A stretch of DNA of 25,146 nucleotides from Pseudomonadota bacterium (GTDB taxonomy: Bacteria > Pseudomonadota > Alphaproteobacteria > Rhizobiales > Hyphomicrobiaceae): NCBI GenBank assembly GCA_023410905.1, contig JAEYPL010000273.1, positions 1 through 25,146 on the forward strand. Reading direction: 5' to 3'. The position numbers and the translations under genes were made by a program. Shown here piece by piece: positions 8,707 to 17,575 of this stretch. Every line of letters begins with the position of its first letter. The stretch's first letter is position 1. Under the pieces are notes generated by a model, which was given only the letters and a program-made list of their open reading frames with translations, was not told the DNA's origin and did not search any database.

Positions 8707-9575
8707 GGCAGACGGTTCCATCGGCAGCGGTCGAGGCGATTGAGGTCGACCTCTTCCTGGAAGCTTTGCATCGCCGCTATCACTACGACTTCCGCACGTA
8801 TTCCCGCGCCTCAATCCTGCGGCGCGTGGAACTGGCGCGCGACCGTCTTGGTTGTGCCTCAATTTCGGATCTCCAACAGACGCTGCTTCACCGCCCAGAG
8901 GTACTGCCGGAGGTCATCGACTGCATGACCGTGCAGGTGAGCGAGATGTTCCGTGATCCGGAGTACTTCGCGGCAATCAGAAATGAGGTCGCTCCCCATC
9001 TCAGGACCTTTCCATCCCTAAAAGTGTGGGTGGCAGGGTGCAGTGAGGGGGAGGAACTCTATTCCCTGGCCATACTGTTCAAGGAAGAGGGGCTTTTCGA
9101 TCGCACGATGTTCTATGCGACCGAGATCAATGGGCGCGCGCTCGCCCGAGCCGAAGCGGGCATCTACCCGATCGAACGGATGGCGGCGTTCACGGCAAAT
9201 CACCAGAAATCTGGAGCGCGCAGCTCACTGGCAGATCACTACACGAGTGCGTACGACGCCGCTGTGTTCGATCGTCAATTGCGCGCGCGCATGGTTTTTG
9301 CCGAGCACAGCCTGTCCACCGATCAGGTGTTCTCCGAGATGCACTTGGTCTCATGCCGGAATGTCTTGATCTATTTCGACACGGTATTGCAGGAACGTGC
9401 AGTGGGGCTGTTTCGTGATGCGGTGGTTCGCGGCGGATTCTTGGGACTAGGCTCACACGAATCACTTCGGTTCTCGCCGCACGCAGCTGCCTTCGCGCCA
9501 TTCGTGGAGGCGCAACGCATCTGGCGCCGCGTCGCCGTAGCTGAATCCATCCAGGGTGCTGCCAATGCCAACTGA
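8703..9575 (+). CDS. CheR-type protein-glutamate O-methyltransferase
   Basis: The protein has 290 residues and resembles chemotaxis CheR, which transfers methyl groups from S-adenosylmethionine to glutamate side chains of receptors. The N-terminal helical CheR domain is at about 12-65, VQVSEMFRDPEYF (77-89) is the TxFFR-like active-site loop, VAGCSEGEELYSLAI (110-124) is the SAM-binding motif, and CRNVLIYFD (218-226) is the conserved C-terminal strand. The start is taken at ATG 8703, giving ATGA overlap with the kinase stop; a GTG at 8691 is the alternative. No chemoreceptor, cheB, cheW or cheA lies in the window. Its substrate is therefore probably not a classical chemoreceptor but perhaps the neighbouring kinase, whose Glu/Gln-rich coiled coil recalls receptor methylation helices. 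That last idea is inference. Confidence 0.9.
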   Translation: MRQTVPSAAVEAIEVDLFLEALHRRYHYDFRTYSRASILRRVELARDRLGCASISDLQQTLLHRPEVLPEVIDCMTVQVSEMFRDPEYFAAIRNEVAPHLRTFPSLKVWVAGCSEGEELYSLAILFKEEGLFDRTMFYATEINGRALARAEAGIYPIERMAAFTANHQKSGARSSLADHYTSAYDAAVFDRQLRARMVFAEHSLSTDQVFSEMHLVSCRNVLIYFDTVLQERAVGLFRDAVVRGGFLGLGSHESLRFSPHAAAFAPFVEAQRIWRRVAVAESIQGAANAN

Positions 9576-11448
9576 TCCGGTGCGCTTTCTGCTTGTCGAC
9601 GATCTCGAAGGCAATCTGACGGCGCTGGAAGGATTGCTGCGTCGCGATAGCCTGGATCTTCACAAGGCCCGTTCTGGAGCCGAAGCGCTCGAGCTTATGC
9701 TGTCGAATGACTATGCCTTGGCGCTGCTGGACGTGCAGATGCCGGATATGGATGGCTATGAGCTGGCGGAGCTGATGCGTGGGTCAGAGCGGACGCGGAA
9801 AATTCCTATCATCTTCGTCACGGCTGCGGCCGTTGAAGAGCACCGCCGCTTTCGTGGTTACGAGGCGGGGGCCGTGGACTACATCACCAAACCAATCGAT
9901 CCCTTGATCCTGCGCTCGAAAGCCCAGGTGTTCTTCGAACTCGGTCAGAAGGCACAAGAACTAGTAAGGCAGCGGGACGAGATGAAGCTGGTCTCGCAGA
10001 GCCTTGCGACAACGCTTGCGCGGCTGCGCGCCCACGTCGACAACTCGCCGCTCGCTGTTGTGGAGGTCGATAGGGATTTGGCGATTGTCCACTGGTCGGA
10101 AGGTGCTGAGCGTATGTTCGGCCGGTCGGCCGACGAGATGGAAGGTCACGTAGTCTTGAACACCGGCTGGCTGGAGATCAGCGAAAGCGAGCCACTGCGT
10201 ACGTGGCTCGAGACAATGGCCGATGATGAGACGCAGCGCAGCACCTTTTCACTTGTGGCCTCGCACGCCGATGGAACGCGAGTGAGCTGCGAATGCTACG
10301 GCTCGATCATACCTGCGGGGAGCGGTTCTCCCAGGACGTTGAACCTCCAAATTCTCGACGTAAGCGAGCGCGTGCGCGCCGAGGAAACACGCTCGATGCT
10401 CATTGGCGAGCTCAATCATCGAGTAAAAAATACGCTGGCGAATGTACAGGCCATCGCGCGCCAGACGCTGCGCAGCGTCGTCGCTCCCCAGAGATTTGTT
10501 GAGACTTTCACGGGCCGCCTGCATGCTTTCGCGCGTGCCCACTCCATCCTCAGCGACGAGACATGGTCCGGCGCTGACTTGGGTGACCTAGTAGGTGAGC
10601 AGATGCGGTTGGCCGCCCTGTCTCGCGATCGCGTTCATGTCTCTGGGGCACCTATTCGCCTTCCGCCGGGTCACACGCTGCGCATGGCGTTAATCCTCCA
10701 TGAGCTTACGACAAATTCGATTAAGTACGGCGCACTCTCTAATTCAACCGGTCGTATCGATCTGACGTGGGAGATGGAGGAGAGCAAGCTTAAGATTCGC
10801 TGGGCGGAAAGGGGCGGACCACAGGTTGCGCGTCCTATGCGGCTTGGATTCGGTTCAACGTTGATCAACGCCAACGCAGGTACTGAGGGAGGGAAGGCGA
10901 CCGCCGATTGGCGGCCCGAGGGGGTAGTTTGGGCGATAACTATTCCTCTGCCTTCAGACGCTGGGCCGAGCGAGTCCAACCCGATCGTACCGGAGACAGC
11001 GACCGGCGCCTCTAACGTTTTTACGCCGGATCGCAAGGCGGGCTCGCTCTCGGCATTGGAGGACAAGCGTGTGCTCGTCGTAGAAGACGAGTTGATGGTC
11101 GCGATGGAAGTCGTATCGGAGCTGGAGGATGCCAAAGCCGAAGTTCTTGCGGTTGCCAATACTGTCGCGCAAGCGCTCCAACATATTCGCAATACGGAGA
11201 TCGATGTTGTCATTCTCGACGGCAACCTTGGCGGTGAGAGAGTTGATGCTATCGCCGAGGAGCTGAAATCGCGCGAAATTCCGTTCTGCTTCCTCAGCGG
11301 TTATGGACGCGAGCACTTGCCGTCGCAGTTCGCAAATATCCCGATTGTCGCGAAGCCATTTGCTGGGGACCAACTGCTAGCAACTCTGAGCGATGTGTTG
11401 ATGCAGGGGCGTCGAGGCAGCCAGCGAAGGTGTGCCGAGCGAGTTTAG
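9565..11448 (+). CDS. Receiver-PAS-HWE histidine kinase-receiver signalling protein
   Basis: This is a soluble 627-residue protein without membrane helices. An N-terminal receiver (residues 5-125) has DD at 12-13, phospho-Asp56 in LLDVQMPDMDG and Lys109. A PAS domain covers about 155-270 (DNSPLAVVEVDRDLAIVHWS). The kinase core has phospho-His285 in GELNHRVKNTLANVQAIARQ, the N box LHELTTNSIKYGAL (378-391) with the His typical of HWE kinases, and the WAE motif (413-415). A C-terminal receiver (502-612) has Asp552 in LDGNLGGE and Lys597. ATG 9565 follows AGGG by 8 bases and overlaps the cheR-like gene by 11 bases. Phosphate may flow from the hybrid kinase to the first receiver, which then gates the HWE kinase. 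HWE kinases often feed the PhyR general stress response. Confidence 0.93.
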   Translation: MPTDPVRFLLVDDLEGNLTALEGLLRRDSLDLHKARSGAEALELMLSNDYALALLDVQMPDMDGYELAELMRGSERTRKIPIIFVTAAAVEEHRRFRGYEAGAVDYITKPIDPLILRSKAQVFFELGQKAQELVRQRDEMKLVSQSLATTLARLRAHVDNSPLAVVEVDRDLAIVHWSEGAERMFGRSADEMEGHVVLNTGWLEISESEPLRTWLETMADDETQRSTFSLVASHADGTRVSCECYGSIIPAGSGSPRTLNLQILDVSERVRAEETRSMLIGELNHRVKNTLANVQAIARQTLRSVVAPQRFVETFTGRLHAFARAHSILSDETWSGADLGDLVGEQMRLAALSRDRVHVSGAPIRLPPGHTLRMALILHELTTNSIKYGALSNSTGRIDLTWEMEESKLKIRWAERGGPQVARPMRLGFGSTLINANAGTEGGKATADWRPEGVVWAITIPLPSDAGPSESNPIVPETATGASNVFTPDRKAGSLSALEDKRVLVVEDELMVAMEVVSELEDAKAEVLAVANTVAQALQHIRNTEIDVVILDGNLGGERVDAIAEELKSREIPFCFLSGYGREHLPSQFANIPIVAKPFAGDQLLATLSDVLMQGRRGSQRRCAERV

Positions 11449-11493
11449 CTACAACACTTGCCGCGCATCTCGCGGTCACGGCCAACGACCGCG

Positions 11494-13785
11494 TCAGTAC
11501 GCCGATCTTGCGTCGCAGAAGGCGCGCCTTCCCCCACCATATGGCTGGTAGGTACAGGTCGCTGGATCGAAGGAGCGGAAGCGGCGTGCGCACAGATCGA
11601 CGTCGCAGGATCCCGGTGAGGCCGCGGCGGATCGCGCGATGTGGATCGAGGGTGCAGAAGCCTCATGCTGCCACTCGCATAAGCGTCGAGGCCCAACGTA
11701 TGGCTGATACGTGCAATCGTATTCCCTGAATGATGAGTAGGCAGCGGAACAGGCCCTGACGTCGCACGATGGCACTCCAGTTTCAGGCGCGATGGCGGCG
11801 GTGGGCATGTCGTTCGATGCGATCGGCCGATCCGACGGCTGCATGAGTGCCGGCGTAGCAGCCTCCACAAAGTCGTGCCAAATAGTTGCCGGCAAAGATC
11901 CGCCTGTTACGCGGTTCATTGGCGTCCGATCATCATTGCCGACCCAAACGCCTACGACGAGTTCGTCGCTGTAGCCGATGAACCAGGCATCCCGATAGTC
12001 TTGGCTTGTGCCCGTCTTGCCGGCCGCTGATCCGTCGCGCAGATCCGCACCTCGCCCAGTGCCTGATGTCACCACGTGCCTCAAGAGCTCGTCGATCTCG
12101 TGTTGGTACGTGAGCTGCTCGATATTTCCAGTGGCAGATGAAAGTTCACGAAGCCGGCTGCCCTCCGGTCCAAAAGCGCGAATGCCCCAAGGCTCCAGCC
12201 TCGCCTGGTCTGCGCTTATCGAAGCAAACGCACCGGTCAATTGGAGCAGCGAGACCTCATTTGTACCGAGCGCCATGCTGGGAACTTCAGCGAGGGGGGA
12301 GGAGAGACCGAGTTCCCTGGCTGCCGCGATGACGTTGTTTAGGCCGACATCGAGTGCCAAACGAACAGCTGCGGTGTTGACGGAATGGGCGAACGCGTCG
12401 GAAAGCGTCAAGCTGCCGTAGCTCTGTCCGCCATAGTTCTCGGGGCGCCACGACTTGATCTCTATAGGAGAGGCATCGACCATGCTGTCAGGCGAGTATC
12501 CATGACGGAGGGCAGCATAATAGACGAAGAGCTTGAACGTGGAGCCTGGCTGGCGTCGAGCGTCCACCGCCCGATTGAATTGACTATCCTTGTAGTTGCG
12601 GCCGCCGACCATAGCTACGACCGAACCGTCACGTTTCATCGCGACTAACGCGGCCTGGGAAGCTCCGAGGCTCGCCCCAGATTTCTCCAACGTCTTGTTG
12701 ACGACATTTTCAGCAATCGCCTGAACGCGCCGATCAAGCGTGGTCCGCACCCTCATAGGGCGGCTGGTGACCCCTGCGACTTTGCTGAATTCGTGCCGCG
12801 CAATCCAATCCGCGAACCACGAGGTTGCCGGTGCCGTACGTGGCGATGCGCGGATGATGGCCGGTTTAGCCTTGGCAGCGGCTGCGGCCTTTTCATCGAT
12901 CGCCCCCCCTTCAACCATGGCATCGAGTACGACGCTTGCGCGCTGTTGGGCAACGTCTGCATTTATCATTGGATTGTAGCGCGACGGCGCCTGGATCAAT
13001 CCGGCCAGCATCGCGGCTTCGCTCAACGTGATCTCATCAAGGCTCTTGTCGAAATACTGTCGCGCCGCGGCCGACATCCCGTAGACCCCCGCGCCGAGAT
13101 AGACGGAGTTCATATAACGCGTGAGAATCTCGTCCTTGCCGAGTTGGCTCTCGACCCAGAGCGCGAGCAAGGCCTCTCGGAACTTTCTCACGAAGCTCCG
13201 CTCATTCCCGACGAGCTGCATCTTTGCGAGCTGCTGCGTGATCGTGCTTCCGCCTTCAGCAATGCCACCTGCCGACCAGTTCGCATACGCGGCGCGCAAG
13301 ATACCGCGCGGATCGACGCCTCGGTGGTCGTAGAACCGCCGGTCTTCGATGGTCAGGACGGCCTTGACGAGAACGTCTGGTAGTTCGTCACGCTGCAAGT
13401 GATCGCCTAGTGCGCCGACGCGGCCGAGCGGTGTACCGTCGGCGGCTTCGATGAGAATAGAAGGTGCATTATTGGGAGACTTAAATTCGATTGGAACATC
13501 GTGCAGGGCCCAGAACATGGCGCCGCATATAGCGATAACAATTGATCCCATCGCTAGAGCTGTGCCGCGGATGAACGCGCGCGTTTTGCGCAGCCGACCT
13601 CTCGGACTGCGGAACAATTGTCTATTACGGAATGTTTGTCGAACTCGACCAGCGCCGCCAGTGATACGAGATGCCGCTCTCGATATATCAGCACCCACAG
13701 CATTGAAGAGCTGACGTATCGCAAACAAGGTGCCTGTACCGCTGTCGGTCCGGAAACCGCGCGTTTGGTGGTCAGGCGTAGACAT
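11494..13785 (-). CDS. Class A penicillin-binding protein (PBP1 type) with two C-terminal BA14K-like repeats
   Basis: This bifunctional peptidoglycan synthase has 763 residues from ATG 13785. A basic cytoplasmic tail (1-70) and one membrane helix (about 75-95) precede the glycosyltransferase (GT51) domain. That domain has catalytic Glu147 in TIEDRRFYDHRG and the EGGSTITQQLAK block (177-188). The transpeptidase has SxxK at Ser415-Lys418 (RQPGSTFKLF), SVN at 468-470 and KTG at 590-592. After the usual end (about 650) come two cysteine repeats: CDVRACSAAYSSFREYDCTY (674-693) ending at C703, and CDVDLCARRFRSFDPATCTY (727-746) ending at C757. These resemble the BA14K motif of Brucella and relatives. 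The longer open frame to 13935 is less likely, since it would extend into the divergent promoter region of opgG. The gene converges on the HWE kinase gene with a 45-bp gap. Confidence 0.93.
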   Translation of the reverse strand: MSTPDHQTRGFRTDSGTGTLFAIRQLFNAVGADISRAASRITGGAGRVRQTFRNRQLFRSPRGRLRKTRAFIRGTALAMGSIVIAICGAMFWALHDVPIEFKSPNNAPSILIEAADGTPLGRVGALGDHLQRDELPDVLVKAVLTIEDRRFYDHRGVDPRGILRAAYANWSAGGIAEGGSTITQQLAKMQLVGNERSFVRKFREALLALWVESQLGKDEILTRYMNSVYLGAGVYGMSAAARQYFDKSLDEITLSEAAMLAGLIQAPSRYNPMINADVAQQRASVVLDAMVEGGAIDEKAAAAAKAKPAIIRASPRTAPATSWFADWIARHEFSKVAGVTSRPMRVRTTLDRRVQAIAENVVNKTLEKSGASLGASQAALVAMKRDGSVVAMVGGRNYKDSQFNRAVDARRQPGSTFKLFVYYAALRHGYSPDSMVDASPIEIKSWRPENYGGQSYGSLTLSDAFAHSVNTAAVRLALDVGLNNVIAAARELGLSSPLAEVPSMALGTNEVSLLQLTGAFASISADQARLEPWGIRAFGPEGSRLRELSSATGNIEQLTYQHEIDELLRHVVTSGTGRGADLRDGSAAGKTGTSQDYRDAWFIGYSDELVVGVWVGNDDRTPMNRVTGGSLPATIWHDFVEAATPALMQPSDRPIASNDMPTAAIAPETGVPSCDVRACSAAYSSFREYDCTYQPYVGPRRLCEWQHEASAPSIHIARSAAASPGSCDVDLCARRFRSFDPATCTYQPYGGGRRAFCDARSAY

Positions 13786-13923
13786 TAGGGTGCTCACTAC
13801 TAGAACGGCACCAGCACGAATCGCTCTGCCGCGCTCCGCCGCGTTCACGACGCTTCTCACCTCAGAAACGCAGGTCGTTGGCAGAGCGTTGCATGAGACA
13901 GCTCCGCCACGATGCACTGCAAT

Positions 13924-13948
13924 GGAACAATGCAAATTAGGGAGCGTT
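13924..13948 (+). promoter_or_regulatory. EcfG-type promoter in front of opgG
   Basis: GGAAC at 13924-13928 and CGTT at 13945-13948 are 16 bases apart, again an exact EcfG consensus. It ends 29 bases before the opgG ATG, which leaves room for a short leader with the Shine-Dalgarno GGGAG. General-stress control of periplasmic glucan synthesis would fit its role in osmotic adaptation. Confidence 0.6.
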
Positions 13949-13977
13949 CAGCTAGTCGGCAGGGTGGATGGGAGCGC

Positions 13978-15639
13978 ATGGATATCACGTTGTTGCGAAG
14001 CCAGTATCGGTCGTACGCCAACCCTTCGAGGGGGCGCCCTCGGAAGGTCAAGATGCTCATATTTGGCCTTAGCCTGCTCATGAGTCTTGGCGGCTGGACT
14101 GGCAATTCGAGCAGTGAGTCCCCTCGCAATGTGCTGATCGCTCAAACGGGCCAGTCCGGGGAGCCCGCGAGCGCTCCCGAAACGTCATCCCCGACGGTTC
14201 CGCCGCTGAGCATCGCGGACGCCGTCCGAAAGGAAGCGCGGGAGCTGTCATTCGCCCAATTCAAAGAAGTTGATGAGATCAAGATTGACTTTGCCGATAC
14301 TTATGATGAGTACCGGCGCCTGCGCTTCCAGCCTTCCAGAGCGCTCTGGCATCGAGAGCCTCCGGGGCTGGAGCTCCAAGGCCTTCCGCTTGGCTGGCTT
14401 TTTAAGCGCCCCATCGACGTTTACGCCGTCGAGGGTGGAAGAGCGCGCCAAGTCCAGTTCACCGGAGCAGATTTTCTCGATGAACGCGAGGCCGCCGATG
14501 CTCGCCTCAAGCCCGTTCCAATGCCGCTGTCCGGCTTTCGTATGGGTGGACCGCTCAATGGCATCGACAAAACGGATGAGATTATTGTGTTTCAGGGTGC
14601 CAGCTATTTCCGCGCACTCGGACGCGGCCACGTCTACGGTCTCTCGGCGCGTGGTCTGGCCATCGGTACCGCCAGCAACAAAGGCGAGGAGTTCCCGTCG
14701 TTTCGGAAGTTCTGGGTGGAGAGGCCGGCTGCTAACGCCACCGGCTTCGTCATTCACGCGCTCTTGGACAGCCCGTCAGCATCTGGCGCATATACTTTCA
14801 CAGTTCATCCTGGTGCCGAGACGGTCGTCGACGTGAACGCCACGCTCTATCCGCGTGATCGGATTAGCGAAGTGGGAATTGCGCCGTTGACTAGCATGTT
14901 CCTCGTCGGCCCAGTTAACCCCGCACGTGCTCGCGATTTCCGTCCACGCGTGCACGATTCCGATGGCCTAGCGATCTTGACCGGTTACGGCGAGCGCATC
15001 TGGCGGCCGATCTCCAATCCACGCAAGCTCGAAGTGAGCGCGTTCGTCGACAACAATCCGCGTGGCTTCGGACTCATGCAGAGGCGACGCACTTTCTCGG
15101 ATTATCAGGATCTCGAAGCGAGATACGAGCGTCGTCCGAGCGCGTGGGTTGAGTTCGCAGACGATATTGGCCGGGGTAGTGTCTTCCTCGTTGAACTCCC
15201 GACCGAGGAAGAGATCCATGACAATATCGTCGCCTTCTGGCGGCCGAACGAGCATCTGGAGAAGGGGCGCGAGCACGAACTTAGCTACCGCCTACGCTGG
15301 CGCGATAACACACCTACACAATATATGGGTCCGTGGGTATCTGACACGCGCATCGGCCGGGCCTATTTCAATGTCCCCGATGGCAGCTTTCATTTCGTTG
15401 TCGACTTCCTGGATCGGGATCGTTTTATCGGCGAGGCAGCGCCCGTTGCAAAAGCTTCTGCTTCTGCTGGAGCCATCCGCGATGTCGTCAGTAAGCCCAA
15501 TCCCGAGACAGGCGGTGTGCGTGTAAGCTTTATCTTCGAGCCCAAAGGTAAGGAGAATGCCGAGTTGCGACTGAACCTCGGCGATTGGAACGGCCGAGTG
15601 CCGGAGACATGGCTTTACCGATGGTCGAGTGGACAATGA
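13978..15639 (+). CDS. opgG: Periplasmic glucan biosynthesis protein OpgG (MdoG)
   Basis: OpgG is a periplasmic protein needed to build osmoregulated periplasmic glucans, acting on the beta-glucan backbone made by OpgH. The 553-residue product, from ATG 13978 (GGGAG six bases before), has a basic N-terminus and a hydrophobic segment at about 26-42 as export signal. The MdoG domain starts near residue 75 (LSIADAVRKEARELSFAQF). Family blocks are DTYDEYRRLRFQPSRALWH, FQGASYFRALGRGHVYGLSA, FLVGPVNPARARDFRPRVHD, DNNPRGFGLMQR and WVEFADDIGRGSVFLVELP. Length suits the family (about 510-550). The stop overlaps opgH as ATGA. OpgD, a close paralogue, is the alternative, but the linked opgH favours OpgG. 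Confidence 0.95.
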   Translation: MDITLLRSQYRSYANPSRGRPRKVKMLIFGLSLLMSLGGWTGNSSSESPRNVLIAQTGQSGEPASAPETSSPTVPPLSIADAVRKEARELSFAQFKEVDEIKIDFADTYDEYRRLRFQPSRALWHREPPGLELQGLPLGWLFKRPIDVYAVEGGRARQVQFTGADFLDEREAADARLKPVPMPLSGFRMGGPLNGIDKTDEIIVFQGASYFRALGRGHVYGLSARGLAIGTASNKGEEFPSFRKFWVERPAANATGFVIHALLDSPSASGAYTFTVHPGAETVVDVNATLYPRDRISEVGIAPLTSMFLVGPVNPARARDFRPRVHDSDGLAILTGYGERIWRPISNPRKLEVSAFVDNNPRGFGLMQRRRTFSDYQDLEARYERRPSAWVEFADDIGRGSVFLVELPTEEEIHDNIVAFWRPNEHLEKGREHELSYRLRWRDNTPTQYMGPWVSDTRIGRAYFNVPDGSFHFVVDFLDRDRFIGEAAPVAKASASAGAIRDVVSKPNPETGGVRVSFIFEPKGKENAELRLNLGDWNGRVPETWLYRWSSGQ

Positions 15640-17441
15640 CGTCACGACACCGGCGCCGAAGCCGTTGGATGTCCCGATCGACGCTCGATGCGCGACCGGC
15701 GGATATGCACGAGCAGGACTTGTGGACCGATCCGCTCGCCCGTGATGACGGGCATCCGAACGCGCAAGAGCCTTCTTCGTCTCGGCTTGTAGGCCTCACG
15801 CTTCTTATCGTGACGTTGGGGGCGACCTACGCCTTCGCTTCAGGGCTCTACATAGCACTGGCGCTGCACAACGGTGGAACACCGCTGCACTATCTGTTCC
15901 TTGGAATATCGACACTTTCGTTCTCGTGGATTGTATTCGGGGCCGCGAACGCAGCGCTTGGCGTGTGTGCTCTGCTCATGGGGACGAAGGGCAACTCGCT
16001 ACAGCCAGCGCCAGCCAGCGCCGCAACTGGTGCGCGGACGGCTCTCCTGTTTCCCGTTTATCACGAGGATGCGAACATGATTGCTGACTACATTCGCAGC
16101 TGCGTTCGGGAGCTGGAGGCAGTGAATGCGCTCGGTGGCTTCGCCGTTTTCGTGATCAGCGACAGCCAGACTGAAAAGGACAGGGCAGCTGAACGGACGG
16201 TGTTCAAGCAGCTTGCTACGGATATTGGTAATCGCCTCACGTTCGCCTATCGCAATCGATCCCAAAATGTCGGCAAGAAGGCCGGGAATGTCGCGGATTG
16301 GCTTCGCACGCACGGAGGCGCATACGACTACTTCGTTGTGTTCGATGCAGACAGTGTCATGTCCGTCGACACGCTCATGCGCCTCGTCGGCACCATGGAA
16401 CTGCATCCGGACACCGCGCTCATTCAGACGGTTCCTCGTCTATCCAATGGTGAAACGGCCTTCGCGCGTCTCCAAGCGTTTGCCAACAACGTCTTTGGGC
16501 CATTGAGTGCGGCTGGACTGGCGGCCTGGCAAGGGGCTTCGGGCAATTATTGGGGGCACAACGCGATCATTCGCACACGAGCGTTTGCCGACTGCGCGGG
16601 CTTGCCGGCTCTCTCCGGTGCGCCTCCATGGGGAGGGCACATACAGAGCCACGATTTTGTCGAAGCCGCATTATTGCGGCGTGCGGGCTGGCGTGTCGCC
16701 TTGCTCTCGAGTTTGGAAGGCACGTATGAGCAAAGCCCGCCGACCTTCGTGGATATGGCGGTGCGCGATCGCCGTTGGATGCAAGGCAATCTGCAACACG
16801 CGCGCATTCTCGGCGCGCGCGGTCTCACGCCCGTCAGCCGCATTCATCTGGCGATGGGTATTGCGAGCTACATGGCGTCGGCACTGTGGCTTTTAGTCAT
16901 CGTTGTGGGACTGTGGCTGATGTGGATCGAGCAGCAGCGCGAGATCAGCTATTTCGACTCCACGAAGTCGCTGTTCCCCAACTGGCCAACGTACGATCCT
17001 GCGGCCGCCCTTCAGCTTCTCGTTGCGACTATGGCAGTCGTGTTTTTGCCGAAACTACTCGGGCTTGCTGATGCAATAAGCAAAGCGTTGCGTGAGCGCT
17101 CGCCCTTTAGCGGCGTCGGGCGCCTCGCCGGCATGTGGGCGATCGAGCTCCTTCACAGTATGCTGCTGGCGCCAGTCACGATGTTGAACCACGTCCGTTC
17201 GCTAATACAGATATTGTTGCGGCAGGACGCGGGTTGGAAGCCCCAGATCCGGATAGGTACGACCGTTTCTCTGTCAGATGCTTTGAGATTTCACGTGGTG
17301 CACGTGGCGGTGGGCGTGATGCTTGCCATAGCTGCTGCTTCGATTGCGTGGCACGCGCTCTTGTGGTTGTCGCCGGTCGTTCTTGGCCTAGTGCTCTCAC
17401 CGATCGTGACGTGGGCGACATCACATCCGCTACACACTTAG
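15636..17441 (+). CDS. opgH: Glucan biosynthesis glucosyltransferase OpgH (MdoH)
   Basis: OpgH is the inner-membrane GT2 glucosyltransferase that polymerises glucose from UDP-glucose into the backbone of periplasmic glucans. The 601-residue product starts at ATG 15636 in a 4-base overlap with opgG. Two membrane helices lie at about 52-75 and 87-115. The catalytic cytoplasmic domain has FPVYHEDANM (139-148), DSQTEKDRAAE (176-186), the nucleotide-sugar DADS (237-240), the HD acid pair (339-340) in GHIQSHDFVEAALLRRAGW, and RDRRWMQGNLQH (377-388). Further helices follow at about 400-425, 460-485 and 505-530. It is shorter than the enterobacterial enzyme (about 847 residues), lacking the long N- and C-terminal extensions, as in other alphaproteobacteria. 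It probably shares the EcfG promoter of opgG. Confidence 0.95.
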   Translation: MTSRHRRRSRWMSRSTLDARPADMHEQDLWTDPLARDDGHPNAQEPSSSRLVGLTLLIVTLGATYAFASGLYIALALHNGGTPLHYLFLGISTLSFSWIVFGAANAALGVCALLMGTKGNSLQPAPASAATGARTALLFPVYHEDANMIADYIRSCVRELEAVNALGGFAVFVISDSQTEKDRAAERTVFKQLATDIGNRLTFAYRNRSQNVGKKAGNVADWLRTHGGAYDYFVVFDADSVMSVDTLMRLVGTMELHPDTALIQTVPRLSNGETAFARLQAFANNVFGPLSAAGLAAWQGASGNYWGHNAIIRTRAFADCAGLPALSGAPPWGGHIQSHDFVEAALLRRAGWRVALLSSLEGTYEQSPPTFVDMAVRDRRWMQGNLQHARILGARGLTPVSRIHLAMGIASYMASALWLLVIVVGLWLMWIEQQREISYFDSTKSLFPNWPTYDPAAALQLLVATMAVVFLPKLLGLADAISKALRERSPFSGVGRLAGMWAIELLHSMLLAPVTMLNHVRSLIQILLRQDAGWKPQIRIGTTVSLSDALRFHVVHVAVGVMLAIAAASIAWHALLWLSPVVLGLVLSPIVTWATSHPLHT

Positions 17442-17497
17442 TGTCCGGCGTGCGAGGCAGCCGCCGAACGCGGGCCCGCAGCAACCCTGCAAGGAAC

Positions 17498-17514
17498 CCT
17501 CGAGGCATTCGAGG
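17498..17514. terminator. Hairpin in the convergent gap after opgH
   Basis: CCTCGA and TCGAGG form a perfect 6-bp stem with a 5-base loop, in the 134-bp gap between the convergent ends of opgH and the protease gene. No T-run follows. The position suits a bidirectional transcription stop, but the motif alone is weak. Confidence 0.3.
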
Positions 17515-17575
17515 AGACGAGGAAGCGAGCGGCTTGAACCCCTGGCCGACATGGTGTTAGTGGTCGGTAAGAATG

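Noticed and set aside
7789..8862. A 357-codon minus-strand open frame opposite the receiver domains
   Set aside because: It is antisense to three well-formed receiver domains and the cheR-like start; composition is typical of a shadow frame.
13786..13935. N-terminal extension of the penicillin-binding protein to an ATG at 13935
   Set aside because: The extra 50 residues resemble no PBP tail and the frame would cover the opgG promoter; ATG 13785 already gives a full cytoplasmic tail and membrane helix.
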